A DNA stretch of 38,810 nucleotides from Streptomyces sp. MBT65 (GTDB taxonomy: Bacteria > Actinomycetota > Actinomycetes > Streptomycetales > Streptomycetaceae), in the NCBI RefSeq assembly GCF_016612545.1, contig NZ_JAENRY010000051.1, positions 1 through 38,810 of the forward strand. The letters run 5' to 3'. Made by a program: the position numbers and the translations under genes. The stretch's first letter is position 1. Each line of letters starts with the position of its first letter. Positions 31,764 to 38,810 of this stretch are shown piece after piece. Below the pieces are notes generated by a model, which saw nothing but the letters and a program-made list of their open reading frames with translations, made no database searches and had not been told where the DNA came from.

Positions 31764-32023
31764 GCGGCGTCCCTCGGCGCGCGCTCGGCCAGCCCTTCGG
31801 GAAGGCCGGGGTACCGGTCTTCGCCGGCCTCCGCCTCGAACGCGTCCGCGTACTGGGCCAGGAACGTCGCGGCGCCGGCCATGAAGGCGGCCCGCGCCTG
31901 ATTCACATCGGCCTCGATCAGGTCAGCCACGTACCCCTGCAGGGTCAGACCGCGGCGCTTGGCCCGGTCCTCGGCTGCCGCCTTTACGGCGTCATCCAGT
32001 CGGATATTCGTCTGCTTTGCCAT
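31760..32023 (-). CDS. Ribbon-helix-helix antitoxin
   Basis: The 87-residue form starts MAKQTNIRLDDAVKAAAEDR and continues RAKRRGLTLQGYVADLIEAD, an Arc/MetJ-type ribbon-helix-helix DNA-binding domain. The acidic tail (ADAFEAEAGEDRYPGLPEGL) probably binds and neutralises the toxin. Alternative ATGs at 32032 and 32035 are in frame; none has a strong ribosome binding site, so the start could be any of the three. It overlaps the downstream toxin gene by four bases. Autoregulation through the direct repeats just upstream is likely (family knowledge). Confidence 0.75.
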   Translation of the reverse strand: MAKQTNIRLDDAVKAAAEDRAKRRGLTLQGYVADLIEADVNQARAAFMAGAATFLAQYADAFEAEAGEDRYPGLPEGLAERAPRDAA

Positions 32024-32036
32024 ACCCACCATCATA

Positions 32037-32063
32037 GCTAGCAACTGATACCGTAGGCTAGCA
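32037..32063. promoter_or_regulatory. Direct repeats in the antitoxin promoter region
   Basis: GCTAGCA occurs at 32037-32043 and 32057-32063, 20 bases apart, about two helical turns. Each contains the palindrome GCTAGC. Ribbon-helix-helix antitoxins bind such spaced short sites, so this is a likely autoregulatory operator. Confidence 0.5.
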
Positions 32064-32144
32064 GTTCCGCAGGTTCTCGCCACCCACACGCGAGCGGAGA
32101 TCATCAATCGGGCGCCCTGGCAGACCACCGGACGCAAGGAAAAC

Positions 32145-32207
32145 TGTCAATCCCCTCGCCGAGGGACTGGCCGCATAGATCGTCTCCACACTGCGAGGGG
32201 ATTGACA
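32145..32207. repeat. 15-bp perfect inverted repeat with 33-base spacer
   Basis: TGTCAATCCCCTCGC (32145-32159) and its exact inverse GCGAGGGGATTGACA (32193-32207) flank a 33-base spacer. CCCTCG-C-CGAGGG nests inside the left arm. It lies between the toxin-antitoxin promoter and the terminators of the GH51 gene. It may be the ends of a collapsed mobile element, a double operator, or part of a terminator array. Confidence 0.6.
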
Positions 32208-32256
32208 ACCACGGCTGGAGCCCGAACCGTGGGGCAGGGCAGCTGGTTTGCCGTCC

Positions 32257-32327
32257 GGGCCCCGAATCGGTCTTGGGGCCCGGCTCGCCCTGCCTGCCCA
32301 GGACGGGCAGTCGGGCAGGGCGAGCCG
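32257..32327 (-). terminator. Tandem hairpin terminator of the GH51 gene
   Basis: CGGCTCGCCCTGCC (32281-32294) pairs with 32314-32327 in a 14-bp stem, extended inward by TGCCC/GGGCA around a 5-base loop. It starts 16 bases after the GH51 stop. A second hairpin, GGGCCCC/GGGGCCC (32257-32281), overlaps it by one base. Confidence 0.75.
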
Positions 32328-32342
32328 CGGGGTGGACGGATG

Positions 32343-34961
32343 TCAGGTCAGAACGAGTTCCAGGACCGTGACGGAGAGCGGCGGCAGGGTGCTGGTGAAG
32401 GCTGCTGCCGCGCCGGTGACGGTGCTGGTTCTGGGGACCAGCGTGGTGGGGTCGGTCAGTGTGTTGGTGGCGGTGCGCGAGGGTCCGGTCAGGACGGTGG
32501 CGGTGGCGTTCCTCCTCACGCCCTTCGGCAGGCCTTTGAGTTCGACCGGTACGTTCACCTTCTCCGTTCCGGAGTTGACGACCGCCAGGTAGAGACGGTT
32601 GCCCGCGCGGGTGGCGACCGTGGCGATGACGGGCAACGCACGTGTGGTGGCCGGGAGTACCGTTCTGCCCAGCCTGCTCGTCAGCATCTGCTGCGCCCAG
32701 TAGCTGGGTGACACGTAGCTGGTGAGGTTGTCGTAGGCGATCAGGTTGGTCGCCCAGACGTTGTTCTTGACGTGGGAGAAGAGCGGGGCGTAGCACTCCA
32801 TGAGGACCTGGTCGGAGTTGCGGATCAGCCCGGCCAGCCAGGCGGCGTCGCCCAGCGCGGCGTTGAGGTCGGGTGTGGGGCGGCCTTCCTGCGCGGCCCA
32901 CTCCCCGACGAAGACCTTGGTCGAGGCGCGGTCCCGGTTGTCGTACTTGTGGGTGGCGGCCTGGGCGGCGGACGGCGCGAGGTAGTAGTGCTCGTCGATC
33001 AGGTCAGGCGTGCGGCTCGTCACGGTCGTCGTGGCGATCAGCTTCAGGTGCGGGTACTTCGCCTTGATCGCGTCGTAGAAGGCCGTGAACCGCTCGTCGT
33101 AGGACCCGGAGGAGTCGAACCAGTCCTCGTTGCCGATCTCCACGAACTCCAGTGGGAACGGCTCCGGGTGGCCGTCGGCCGCGCGCTTCGCGCCCCAGGT
33201 GCTGGTGACGGGGCCGGTGACGTACTCGATCTCGTCGAGGGCGTCCTGGACGTACGGCGTGAGGGCTTCGCCGGTGACGTGCTCGCCCTTCAGCGTGTAG
33301 CCGGCGAAGACGGCGAGGAGCGGCTGGGCGCGCATGTCCTCGACCCAGTGCAGGTATTCGAGGAGTCCGAGCCCGTCCGTGGACCAGTAGCCCCAGGCGT
33401 CGTCCATGTGGCCGGGGCGCTCCCAGGCCGGACCGATGGTGTTCTTCCAGTTGAACCGCGTGGCGATGGTGTTGCCCTCGAGGAAGTTGCCGCCGGGGAA
33501 TCGCAGGAACTTCGGCTTCAGGGCGACCAGTTTCTCCATCAGGTCGATGCGCAGGCCGTTGGGGCGGTTGTTGTAGGTGGGCGGGAAGAGGGAGACGTAC
33601 TGGAGCCAGAGGGTCCTGCCCGCGGCGGACGGGTCGTCGGTGGTCACGGTCAGCCTCGCGTCACCGGCCACCGGAGTGCGCGGGCCGGTGCGCAGGGTGA
33701 GTTCGAAGGGGCGGTCGGGAAAGTCGGTGCCGACGTGGTGCAGTCGTGCGGAGGCGTACACCGTCGAGCCGTCCGCCGACTCGAGGGCCACGGTGAGGGG
33801 CCCGATCCGGTGCGACGCCTTGGCGAACAGCCGCGCGGTGTACGTGGTTCGGGGGCGTACGGGGATGCCCCAGAACCCGTCGTTGGCCACTCCGGTCCGG
33901 TTGCCGGTCCCGGTACCGCTCGGCAGTACGACCTTGAGGGAGCGGTTGAGGGCGTCGTTGAGGGGCGTGGTGGTGTCGAGTGCGAGGACCGCTCCGCCGA
34001 CGGCCGACCAGTGGACGGCTGAGGTGTCGCTGGCCATCATCGTGCGGTTCTGCACCAGTTCGGCGTAGATGCCGCCCTCGCCGGAGTGGTTGATGTCCTC
34101 GAACATCAGGCCGGGAAGGATGGGGGACACCGCGTGCGCCGGGTTGGCGACGTCCACGCTCAGCAGCGGTGTCGTGGACTCCACCGGCACCCCGGCCAGC
34201 GTCGCGACCTGGTCGGAGGTGAGGGCGGTCGGGAACATCCACACGTCGTCGATCAGGCCGTGCCACTGGTCGACGTGGCCGCCGCCGTAGAGCGCGCGCC
34301 CGATGGCGGTGTCGCCGGTGCCGGCCCAGCCGGCGGCGTAGTCGGTCTCGCCCTCCAGGACGCCGTTGACGTAGAGGCGGGTGACACCGGCCGACGGGTC
34401 GCTGACTCCGACCAGATGGGTCCATGCGCCGGTGGTGGGCGCGGAGGCGGCTGCTGCGACAGCGGCACCCTGTGTGGCGTCCGAGGCGAGCCGGGCGAAG
34501 GCGAAGGTGCCGGTGTCGTCGCGCAGCCCGAGGTAGAAGGCGCTGACGACCTGGCCGTCGATACTGACTGCGGTCTGGTAGCCACCCAGCTGACCGAGGT
34601 TCACCCAGGCGGCCACGGAGAAGGCGTTGGAGGTGTCGAGGGCGGGCCCGGTGGCCGAGGCGTTGCCGCCCGCGGTGAGGCTCAGGCTGTGGGCGCCGAT
34701 CTTGCCGGTGTCCCAGGCGGCCGCGCCCTGGAGGGCTGCGGTGTGAGCGTTGCCGGACGAGTCGGCGGCGGAGGATCCGGAGCCCTCGTCGAAGGTCCAG
34801 TGGGCGGCTGCGGCGGGCAGGTCCGAGGCGGTGGCGTCCGCCGAGGTGCCGGACCGTGCGGCGGCCTGGGCCGGCGAGGTGGCGGCGAAGGTTCCGGCCA
34901 GGGACGCGGCGCCGAGGGCTGTGAGGACGGTCCTGCGGGGCAGTCCGGTTTCGGGAGGCAT
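32343..34961 (-). CDS. Secreted GH51 alpha-L-arabinofuranosidase with LamG domain
   Basis: The 872-residue protein has a Tat-type signal (LPRRTVLTALGAASLAGTFA, cleavage near AQAAA at about 31-35). A laminin-G-like concanavalin-type domain spans about residues 50-258 (WTFDEGSGSSAADSSGNAHT to LIDDVWMFPTALTSDQVATL). The rest is an alpha-L-arabinofuranosidase catalytic part: ILPGLMFEDINHSGEGGIYA, FLRFPGGNFLEGN, acid/base Glu612 in EIGNED and nucleophile Glu687 in FVGEWA, then a beta-sandwich C-terminus. It releases terminal arabinofuranose from arabinan or arabinoxylan outside the cell. AGGAA precedes the ATG by eight bases. No LacI-like operator was found upstream, so its control may differ from that of the GH54 gene. 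Confidence 0.9.
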   Translation of the reverse strand: MPPETGLPRRTVLTALGAASLAGTFAATSPAQAAARSGTSADATASDLPAAAAHWTFDEGSGSSAADSSGNAHTAALQGAAAWDTGKIGAHSLSLTAGGNASATGPALDTSNAFSVAAWVNLGQLGGYQTAVSIDGQVVSAFYLGLRDDTGTFAFARLASDATQGAAVAAAASAPTTGAWTHLVGVSDPSAGVTRLYVNGVLEGETDYAAGWAGTGDTAIGRALYGGGHVDQWHGLIDDVWMFPTALTSDQVATLAGVPVESTTPLLSVDVANPAHAVSPILPGLMFEDINHSGEGGIYAELVQNRTMMASDTSAVHWSAVGGAVLALDTTTPLNDALNRSLKVVLPSGTGTGNRTGVANDGFWGIPVRPRTTYTARLFAKASHRIGPLTVALESADGSTVYASARLHHVGTDFPDRPFELTLRTGPRTPVAGDARLTVTTDDPSAAGRTLWLQYVSLFPPTYNNRPNGLRIDLMEKLVALKPKFLRFPGGNFLEGNTIATRFNWKNTIGPAWERPGHMDDAWGYWSTDGLGLLEYLHWVEDMRAQPLLAVFAGYTLKGEHVTGEALTPYVQDALDEIEYVTGPVTSTWGAKRAADGHPEPFPLEFVEIGNEDWFDSSGSYDERFTAFYDAIKAKYPHLKLIATTTVTSRTPDLIDEHYYLAPSAAQAATHKYDNRDRASTKVFVGEWAAQEGRPTPDLNAALGDAAWLAGLIRNSDQVLMECYAPLFSHVKNNVWATNLIAYDNLTSYVSPSYWAQQMLTSRLGRTVLPATTRALPVIATVATRAGNRLYLAVVNSGTEKVNVPVELKGLPKGVRRNATATVLTGPSRTATNTLTDPTTLVPRTSTVTGAAAAFTSTLPPLSVTVLELVLT

Positions 34962-35229
34962 GCGGGAGTTCCTTTACACGACGGTTCGATCGGACGATTG
35001 CGTACGGGGCGGGGGCAAAGCGCTGTTCGGGGGAGGGGCAGCGGGTGCTTTTCCCGGTGGGTTCCGAGCGATTGCGGGCGGATGGTGAGTGCTCGTCCTG
35101 GGACCGACGGCCAGGACGACGGCTGAAGGTGCGTCAGGCCTGGGCGTGGATCGGTGTGCTCCGGGCCGGCTGGGGTGCGGACGGCTCGGACCGTGTGGAG
35201 GTCCGCCCGCCGATCCTGCTGGGGGACGG
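34962..35229. other. Spacer upstream of the GH51 gene
   Basis: This 268-base spacer contains the GH51 promoter and ribosome binding site. It lacks the GCGCTAACAAT core found upstream of the GH54 and lacI genes. No gene is seen in it. Confidence 0.4.
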
Positions 35230-35269
35230 GCCGATGGTCCGTCGTCGGGGAGGCCGGCGGACCATCGGC
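35230..35269 (-). terminator. Terminator hairpin of the GH54 gene
   Basis: GCCGATGGTCCG (35230-35241) and CGGACCATCGGC (35258-35269) form a perfect 12-bp stem with a 16-base loop, 15 bases after the GH54 stop codon. Confidence 0.7.
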
Positions 35270-35284
35270 GGGTTGGTTCTCCGG

Positions 35285-36778
35285 TCAGGGGGCGATGTCC
35301 CACTGCTGGCAGGTGTTGTCGAGCTGCTGCCACTGGCGCACCACGGTGCCGTTGGCCGTTCCGCAGTTCGTGACGTCCAGCGTCATACCGGTGTTGACGT
35401 TGGAGATGGTGTAGTGGCTGCCGACCTTGGTGACGTCCCACTGCTGGCAGGTGTTGCCCAGCGAGGCCCACAACTGGACGGCCGTGCCGTTGCTCTGACC
35501 GCAGTTCTTGTCGTCCAGGACCGTGCCGCTGTTGACGTTGGTGATCGTGTAGTGGCCGTTGCCCGCACTGGCGAACTTCCACTGCTGGCAGGTGTTGCCG
35601 AGCGAGGACCAGAGGTCGACCGAAGTGCCGTTGGCCGTACCGCAGTTCACCGCGTCCAGGACCTTGCCGGAGTTGGTGTTGGTCAGGCGGTAGGCGGTGC
35701 CGGTGACGGGGAAGCTCGCGGTCGGGGTGGTGTAGGCGACGGAGGTGACGTTGGCCTGTACGGCGTTGTCGGTGGCGTCGGTCGGGTAGCCGGAGGTCAT
35801 GACGCCTTCGAAGAAGGAGCCGTCGGACCCGTTGCTGTTGTCACCGCCGGTGCCGAGGACGATGGCACCTTCCTTCTGCATCGGGTTGTATCCGCTGGTG
35901 GTGGGCAGGGCCCCGTTGTAGAAGGTGCTCAGCGAACCCGACTGGGCGTTGCCGCCCTTGATCGCGTAGGCCGAGGTGCCGTTGTTCTTCTCCATGGCGG
36001 TGACGTACTCGCTGGAGATGCCGGTGTTGCCCGAGTAGGCGCCGTTCGCCCCGAAGAACAGTCCGTTCTCCAGGTCCGCCTCGACCCAGGGGCCGGAGCC
36101 CGTGCACGAGAACCAGCACTCCGTACCGAAGTTGATCGCGTCCATGTGGCCGTTGCCGGTGTCGTTGCCGGACGTCTCGGCGTTGCCGTAGTCGAAGCAG
36201 CACCGGTTGTTGACGTGGTGGCCGCTGGTCACCATGTACGCGCCCTCGGGGGAGCTGCCGGTGGCGATGCCCGTGGTGCTGTTGTCGCGGTAGCCGACAC
36301 CCGCGGAGACGAAGACGCCGTAGGCCGCGTGGCCGCCGACGGTGACCGGCAGGGCGTTGGCGATCGCGCCGACGTCCTGGCCGCCGTTGCCGCCCGGGCC
36401 CTCGATGGTCAGGTCGTTGTGGTGCGAGCTCTGGTCGTAGATCTTGGTGATGACGCAGGTCGTGCCGGAGCAGAAGGAGTCCTGTGCCGCGGCGTTGGCG
36501 TAGCCGCCGGTGCTGAGGACGCCGATGTCGGCGGTGGCGGAGTCCGAGGCGCGCTTGACCTGGTAGAGAGCGCCGCTGTAGGAGGCGTAGAGGGCTCGCG
36601 TGGTGCTGTGCGCCGCCGCACAGGGGGTGCCGGCGGAGGCGTAGATGTCACACGGCAGCGACGAGGCCGCCTGGGCCGTGCCCGCGGTGCCGATGGCCCC
36701 GACCAGGATGCCGGCGACCAGTGCGAGGATCGCGCCGACCGCCCTCAGCCTGAGGTCTCTCAGATGCCTTGCTGTCAC
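35285..36778 (-). CDS. Secreted GH54 alpha-L-arabinofuranosidase with CBM13
   Basis: The 497-residue protein has a Sec signal peptide (LRAVGAILALVAGILVGAIG, cleavage near TAQA at residue 37). The catalytic GH54 domain spans about 40-350: SSLPCDIYASAGTPCAAAHS, IYDQSSHHNDL, the adjacent pair Cys193-Cys194 in NNRCCFDYGN (the vicinal disulfide of fungal AbfB), Glu237 in ADLENGLF and Asp313 in GTGGDN. The 76-residue spacing of these two acids equals that of nucleophile and acid/base in the Aspergillus enzyme as I recall it. The C-terminus is a ricin-type beta-trefoil with three CQQW motifs, not the CBM42 of fungal AbfB. GTG 36778 follows GAAGAGG. It removes arabinofuranose side chains outside the cell and is probably repressed by the LacI protein. 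Confidence 0.9.
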   Translation of the reverse strand: MTARHLRDLRLRAVGAILALVAGILVGAIGTAGTAQAASSLPCDIYASAGTPCAAAHSTTRALYASYSGALYQVKRASDSATADIGVLSTGGYANAAAQDSFCSGTTCVITKIYDQSSHHNDLTIEGPGGNGGQDVGAIANALPVTVGGHAAYGVFVSAGVGYRDNSTTGIATGSSPEGAYMVTSGHHVNNRCCFDYGNAETSGNDTGNGHMDAINFGTECWFSCTGSGPWVEADLENGLFFGANGAYSGNTGISSEYVTAMEKNNGTSAYAIKGGNAQSGSLSTFYNGALPTTSGYNPMQKEGAIVLGTGGDNSNGSDGSFFEGVMTSGYPTDATDNAVQANVTSVAYTTPTASFPVTGTAYRLTNTNSGKVLDAVNCGTANGTSVDLWSSLGNTCQQWKFASAGNGHYTITNVNSGTVLDDKNCGQSNGTAVQLWASLGNTCQQWDVTKVGSHYTISNVNTGMTLDVTNCGTANGTVVRQWQQLDNTCQQWDIAP

Positions 36779-36935
36779 TGTGTACCTCTTCCGTGTCGCG
36801 TTCTTCTCGGGCCCGGCGCTGCATGCGCGGGGTGCAGGGGGACGCCCGGCGCGGGGTGATCCGCGCGCCGGGAGCTGCCGCCGAGACGTGGCGTCGAGGC
36901 CGGACAGAGCCTCGTCAATCCGCTGGACGGGAAAA

Positions 36936-36949
36936 TGTGAGCGCTAACA
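36936..36949. promoter_or_regulatory. LacI-type operator upstream of the GH54 gene
   Basis: TGTGAGCGCTAACA is a pseudo-palindrome centred on AGCGCT. With its flanks it matches the site before lacI at 37363-37376 in 17 of 19 bases. It lies about 160 bases upstream of the GH54 start codon on the divergent side. Confidence 0.7.
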
Positions 36950-37347
36950 ATCAAGGTCCCCGGATGCCGTCACGCATTCGGAGCTCTATGGGAACGGCGG
37001 TGCTGCCGGCCGGGTCCTTCTCTGTTCGGGCGCGGCTGCCGAGCGTGATGGCTGTATGCCAGGAAGGCTGAAATGGCCTGTGACCGGGGTGATGTGAAGG
37101 TGTGGACCTTGCGTGGTCGACGGTGATCGACCGCCTTGCGACTCCGCCTTTTTTACGCGGGGATGAAGGGGCGGTCAACACTGACGGACAGTCAAGAGTG
37201 TGGAAACGAATGCCCTGGATTTCGTGGGGTACGGTCCGCCGCCACGATGGAACGAGGCTTCGCCCGGCGATGACCTTGCAGGTCAAGGTGGTTCAAGGAG
37301 GCCTGACAACGCTGTCCGAAACCTCCGAAAGCGGACGGTCGTCACCC
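36950..37347. other. Divergent spacer between GH54 and lacI genes
   Basis: No gene is seen in these 398 bases. Together with the operators at both ends it forms a divergent control region. A looped repressor complex bridging the two sites 427 bases apart is conceivable. Confidence 0.4.
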
Positions 37348-37377
37348 TTGACCCTCTCAGAATGTGTGCGCTAACAA
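37348..37377 (+). promoter_or_regulatory. lacI promoter with overlapping operator
   Basis: TTGACC (37348-37353) and TAACAA (37372-37377) are 18 bases apart, a plausible -35/-10 pair. The operator TGTGTGCGCTAACA (37363-37376) covers the -10 element, 74 bases before the lacI start, so the repressor should shut off its own gene. Confidence 0.6.
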
Positions 37378-37449
37378 TTCTCCACGGCGGGCTGGTCGGA
37401 GCCGGGTAGGCAAGCGATCGGAACACGACAACAGGTGAGGAGGCGGAGC

Positions 37450-38481
37450 ATGGAGGGGGAGCGCGCACCGGTGATGGCGGACGTGGCCAGGGTTGCGGGC
37501 GTCTCGCACCAGACCGTCTCGCGGGTCCTCAACGATCACCCGAGCGTTCGGTCCGCCACGCGCGACCGGGTGCTCGCCGCGGTCCGCGAACTCGGCTACC
37601 GTCCCAACGCCGCCGCCCGCAACCTGGCCTCCCGCCGCACCCGCACCCTGGGTGTGATCAGCTTCAACACCACGCTGTACGGGCCGGCCTGCATGCTCTA
37701 CGGCATCGAGCAGGCGGCAAGGCAGCACGAGTACTTCGTCACCGTGGCCGCGGTTGGCACGCTGGACCGGCGGTCCGTACTGGACGCCGTCGACCGGCTC
37801 CGCGATCAGGATGTCGAGGGGATCATCGTCATCGCGCCGCAGACCGCGGCCGTCGGGGCTCTGGCGAGCGTGCCGTCGGACGTACCGCTGATCGCGGTCG
37901 GCTGCGGCACCCACGCCAAGCTGGCCTCGGTAGCCGTGGACAACGAGGCGGGCGCCGAACTCGCCACCTCCTATCTGCTCGACCTCGGCCATCGCACTGT
38001 GCACCACATGGTCGGGCCGCGGTCCTGGCTCGACGCGCAGGAGCGTGAGACCGGATGGCGAAACGCCCTGGGGAAGCGGGGTGCTCCGGTGGTCGAACCG
38101 TTGGGTGGCGCCGACTGGACCGCCCGTACCGGATTCGAACTCGGTCAGCGGATCGCCGCCGATCCTGAGGTCACCGCGGTGTTCTGCGCCAACGACCACT
38201 TGGCTCTCGGCCTGCTGCGGGCCGTGCAACAGGCCGGGCGTCGGGTGCCCGAGGACATCAGTGTCGTCGGTTTCGACGACATGCCGGAGACCGAGTACTT
38301 CGGCCCGTCACTGACCAGCGTCCGCCAGGACTTCGACGAACTCGGCCGCCGGGCTCTGCGTGCGCTGATCGAGATCGTCGGTGGCCCCGGCACGGGTCTT
38401 CCGGTGGCCGACGAGAGACCTCACATCGTCATCCCACCCAGTCTTGTGGTGCGCACGTCGGCGACCCGCCCCCGGCGCTGA
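37450..38481 (+). CDS. LacI-family transcriptional repressor
   Basis: The 343-residue protein starts MEGERAPVMADVARVAGVSH. It has the LacI helix-turn-helix and hinge at about residues 8-65 (VSHQTVSRVLNDHPSVRSAT, then LGYRPNAAARNLASRRTRTL) and a periplasmic-binding-protein-like sensor domain with VFCANDHLALGLLRAVQQAG and VVGFDDMPETEYFGPSLTSV. GGAGG lies before the ATG. The ligand is probably arabinose or an arabino-oligosaccharide, judging from the adjacent arabinofuranosidase genes (inference). Matching operators before the GH54 gene and itself suggest repression of both. Confidence 0.88.
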   Translation: MEGERAPVMADVARVAGVSHQTVSRVLNDHPSVRSATRDRVLAAVRELGYRPNAAARNLASRRTRTLGVISFNTTLYGPACMLYGIEQAARQHEYFVTVAAVGTLDRRSVLDAVDRLRDQDVEGIIVIAPQTAAVGALASVPSDVPLIAVGCGTHAKLASVAVDNEAGAELATSYLLDLGHRTVHHMVGPRSWLDAQERETGWRNALGKRGAPVVEPLGGADWTARTGFELGQRIAADPEVTAVFCANDHLALGLLRAVQQAGRRVPEDISVVGFDDMPETEYFGPSLTSVRQDFDELGRRALRALIEIVGGPGTGLPVADERPHIVIPPSLVVRTSATRPRR

Positions 38482-38810
38482 CCGGCCGCTCGGCCGCACC
38501 ACGGCCCGCACAGAGAAGAGGAAACGACTTGGACCGAGTCCCGTCGGCGTGACCGCCGACCGTCCGGCCACGGGCCCCCGATGACGAGGGTGCCGTCGCC
38601 CACGAGCACCGTATGCCGAACAACCGCTCCTCCTGGACCGATCGGGTCGCGGGAACGGCGCAGCCGTCCGTCCTCCGTCCCACCGCTCCCCGTGTCTTGA
38701 CGCTCCGTCAGGCATTCACGAATCGCCGCCTTCACGGGGCTCCGTACGGTCGTCCGTCACGTGACCGCGTTCGACCGCTCGCCTCCAGGTCTCTCTGAGC
38801 GATCCCCGCC
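38482..38810. other. Right-edge region without a recognised gene
   Basis: Short overlapping frames occur on both strands, but none shows family motifs or a good ribosome binding site. A small GGCCG/CGGCC stem directly after lacI is too weak to call a terminator. A gene reaching in from beyond the edge is possible. Confidence 0.3.

Noticed and set aside
32145..32207. CRISPR repeat-spacer unit
   Set aside because: The 33-base spacer is CRISPR-like in size, but the two 15-base copies are inverted, not direct, and there are only two.
35045..36859. Plus-strand open frame of 604 codons
   Set aside because: Antisense to the GH54 gene; valine/glycine-rich translation typical of a shadow frame.
1..38810. 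tRNA, rRNA, riboswitch or CRISPR genes
   Set aside because: No tRNA-like cloverleaf, rRNA segment, recognisable riboswitch core or repeat array was found by eye on either strand; a covariance-model search would be needed to exclude small RNAs.

Overview
The window is high-GC DNA with strong G/C bias at third codon positions, GGAGG-type ribosome binding sites, many GTG starts and many TetR, MerR, HxlR, AraC and LacI-type regulators. Together with secreted arabinan-degrading enzymes and an MmyB-type regulator remnant, this points to a Streptomyces or close relative. The density of decayed genes and transposase fragments suggests an accessory stretch such as a chromosome arm; that placement is inference.

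Layout. 1-2.9 kb: a DUF4383 membrane protein, then a minus-strand pair of SRPBCC protein and cobalamin-binding MerR regulator overlapping by ATGA. 3.25-4.7 kb: two decayed genes (SDR, DUF2071). 4.8-8.35 kb: divergent glycosyltransferases (GT1-type and a long GT4-type). 8.6-11.1 kb: an ECF sigma factor behind a 10-bp inverted repeat, a DHFR/RibD-fold reductase and an AraC regulator. 11.6-14.3 kb: two 271-aa SDR genes in tandem, each behind a duplicated 41-42 bp leader, followed by a TetR gene whose upstream region carries a related motif. 14.6-18.9 kb: IS1380- and IS701-type fragments, a frameshifted AMP-dependent acyl-CoA ligase, and a divergent TetR-CocE-type hydrolase pair overlapping by ATGA. 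19.2-22.5 kb: HxlR regulator with NAD(P)-binding oxidoreductase and SnoaL-like protein, an IS5-type fragment, and a TetR/SnoaL divergent pair. 22.5-24.1 kb: a frameshifted MmyB-type regulator, a ricin-lectin fragment and a headless HxlR gene. 24.3-26.4 kb: a secreted two-domain putative metallohydrolase with a discoidin-like domain.

26.5-31.1 kb is a nested insertion region. A 2.57-kb unit bounded by perfect 25-bp inverted repeats (28373-30939) carries an IS701-family transposase plus a divergent pair: a three-helix membrane protein and a TetR regulator with two matching operators between them. It splits a small membrane-protein gene whose reading frame rejoins when the insert is removed. A complete IS5-family element (27407-28370; 18-bp inverted repeats; GATA duplication) lies at the tip of the larger unit. 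This cargo-bearing IS701-type unit is the best candidate here for something undescribed.

31.4-32.1 kb holds an antitoxin-toxin pair (ribbon-helix-helix protein plus Fic/Doc-type protein). 32.3-38.5 kb is an arabinan utilisation locus: Tat-exported LamG-GH51 arabinofuranosidase, Sec-exported GH54-CBM13 arabinofuranosidase, and a LacI regulator. Near-identical operators lie upstream of the GH54 gene and of lacI, so the regulator probably controls itself and the GH54 gene.
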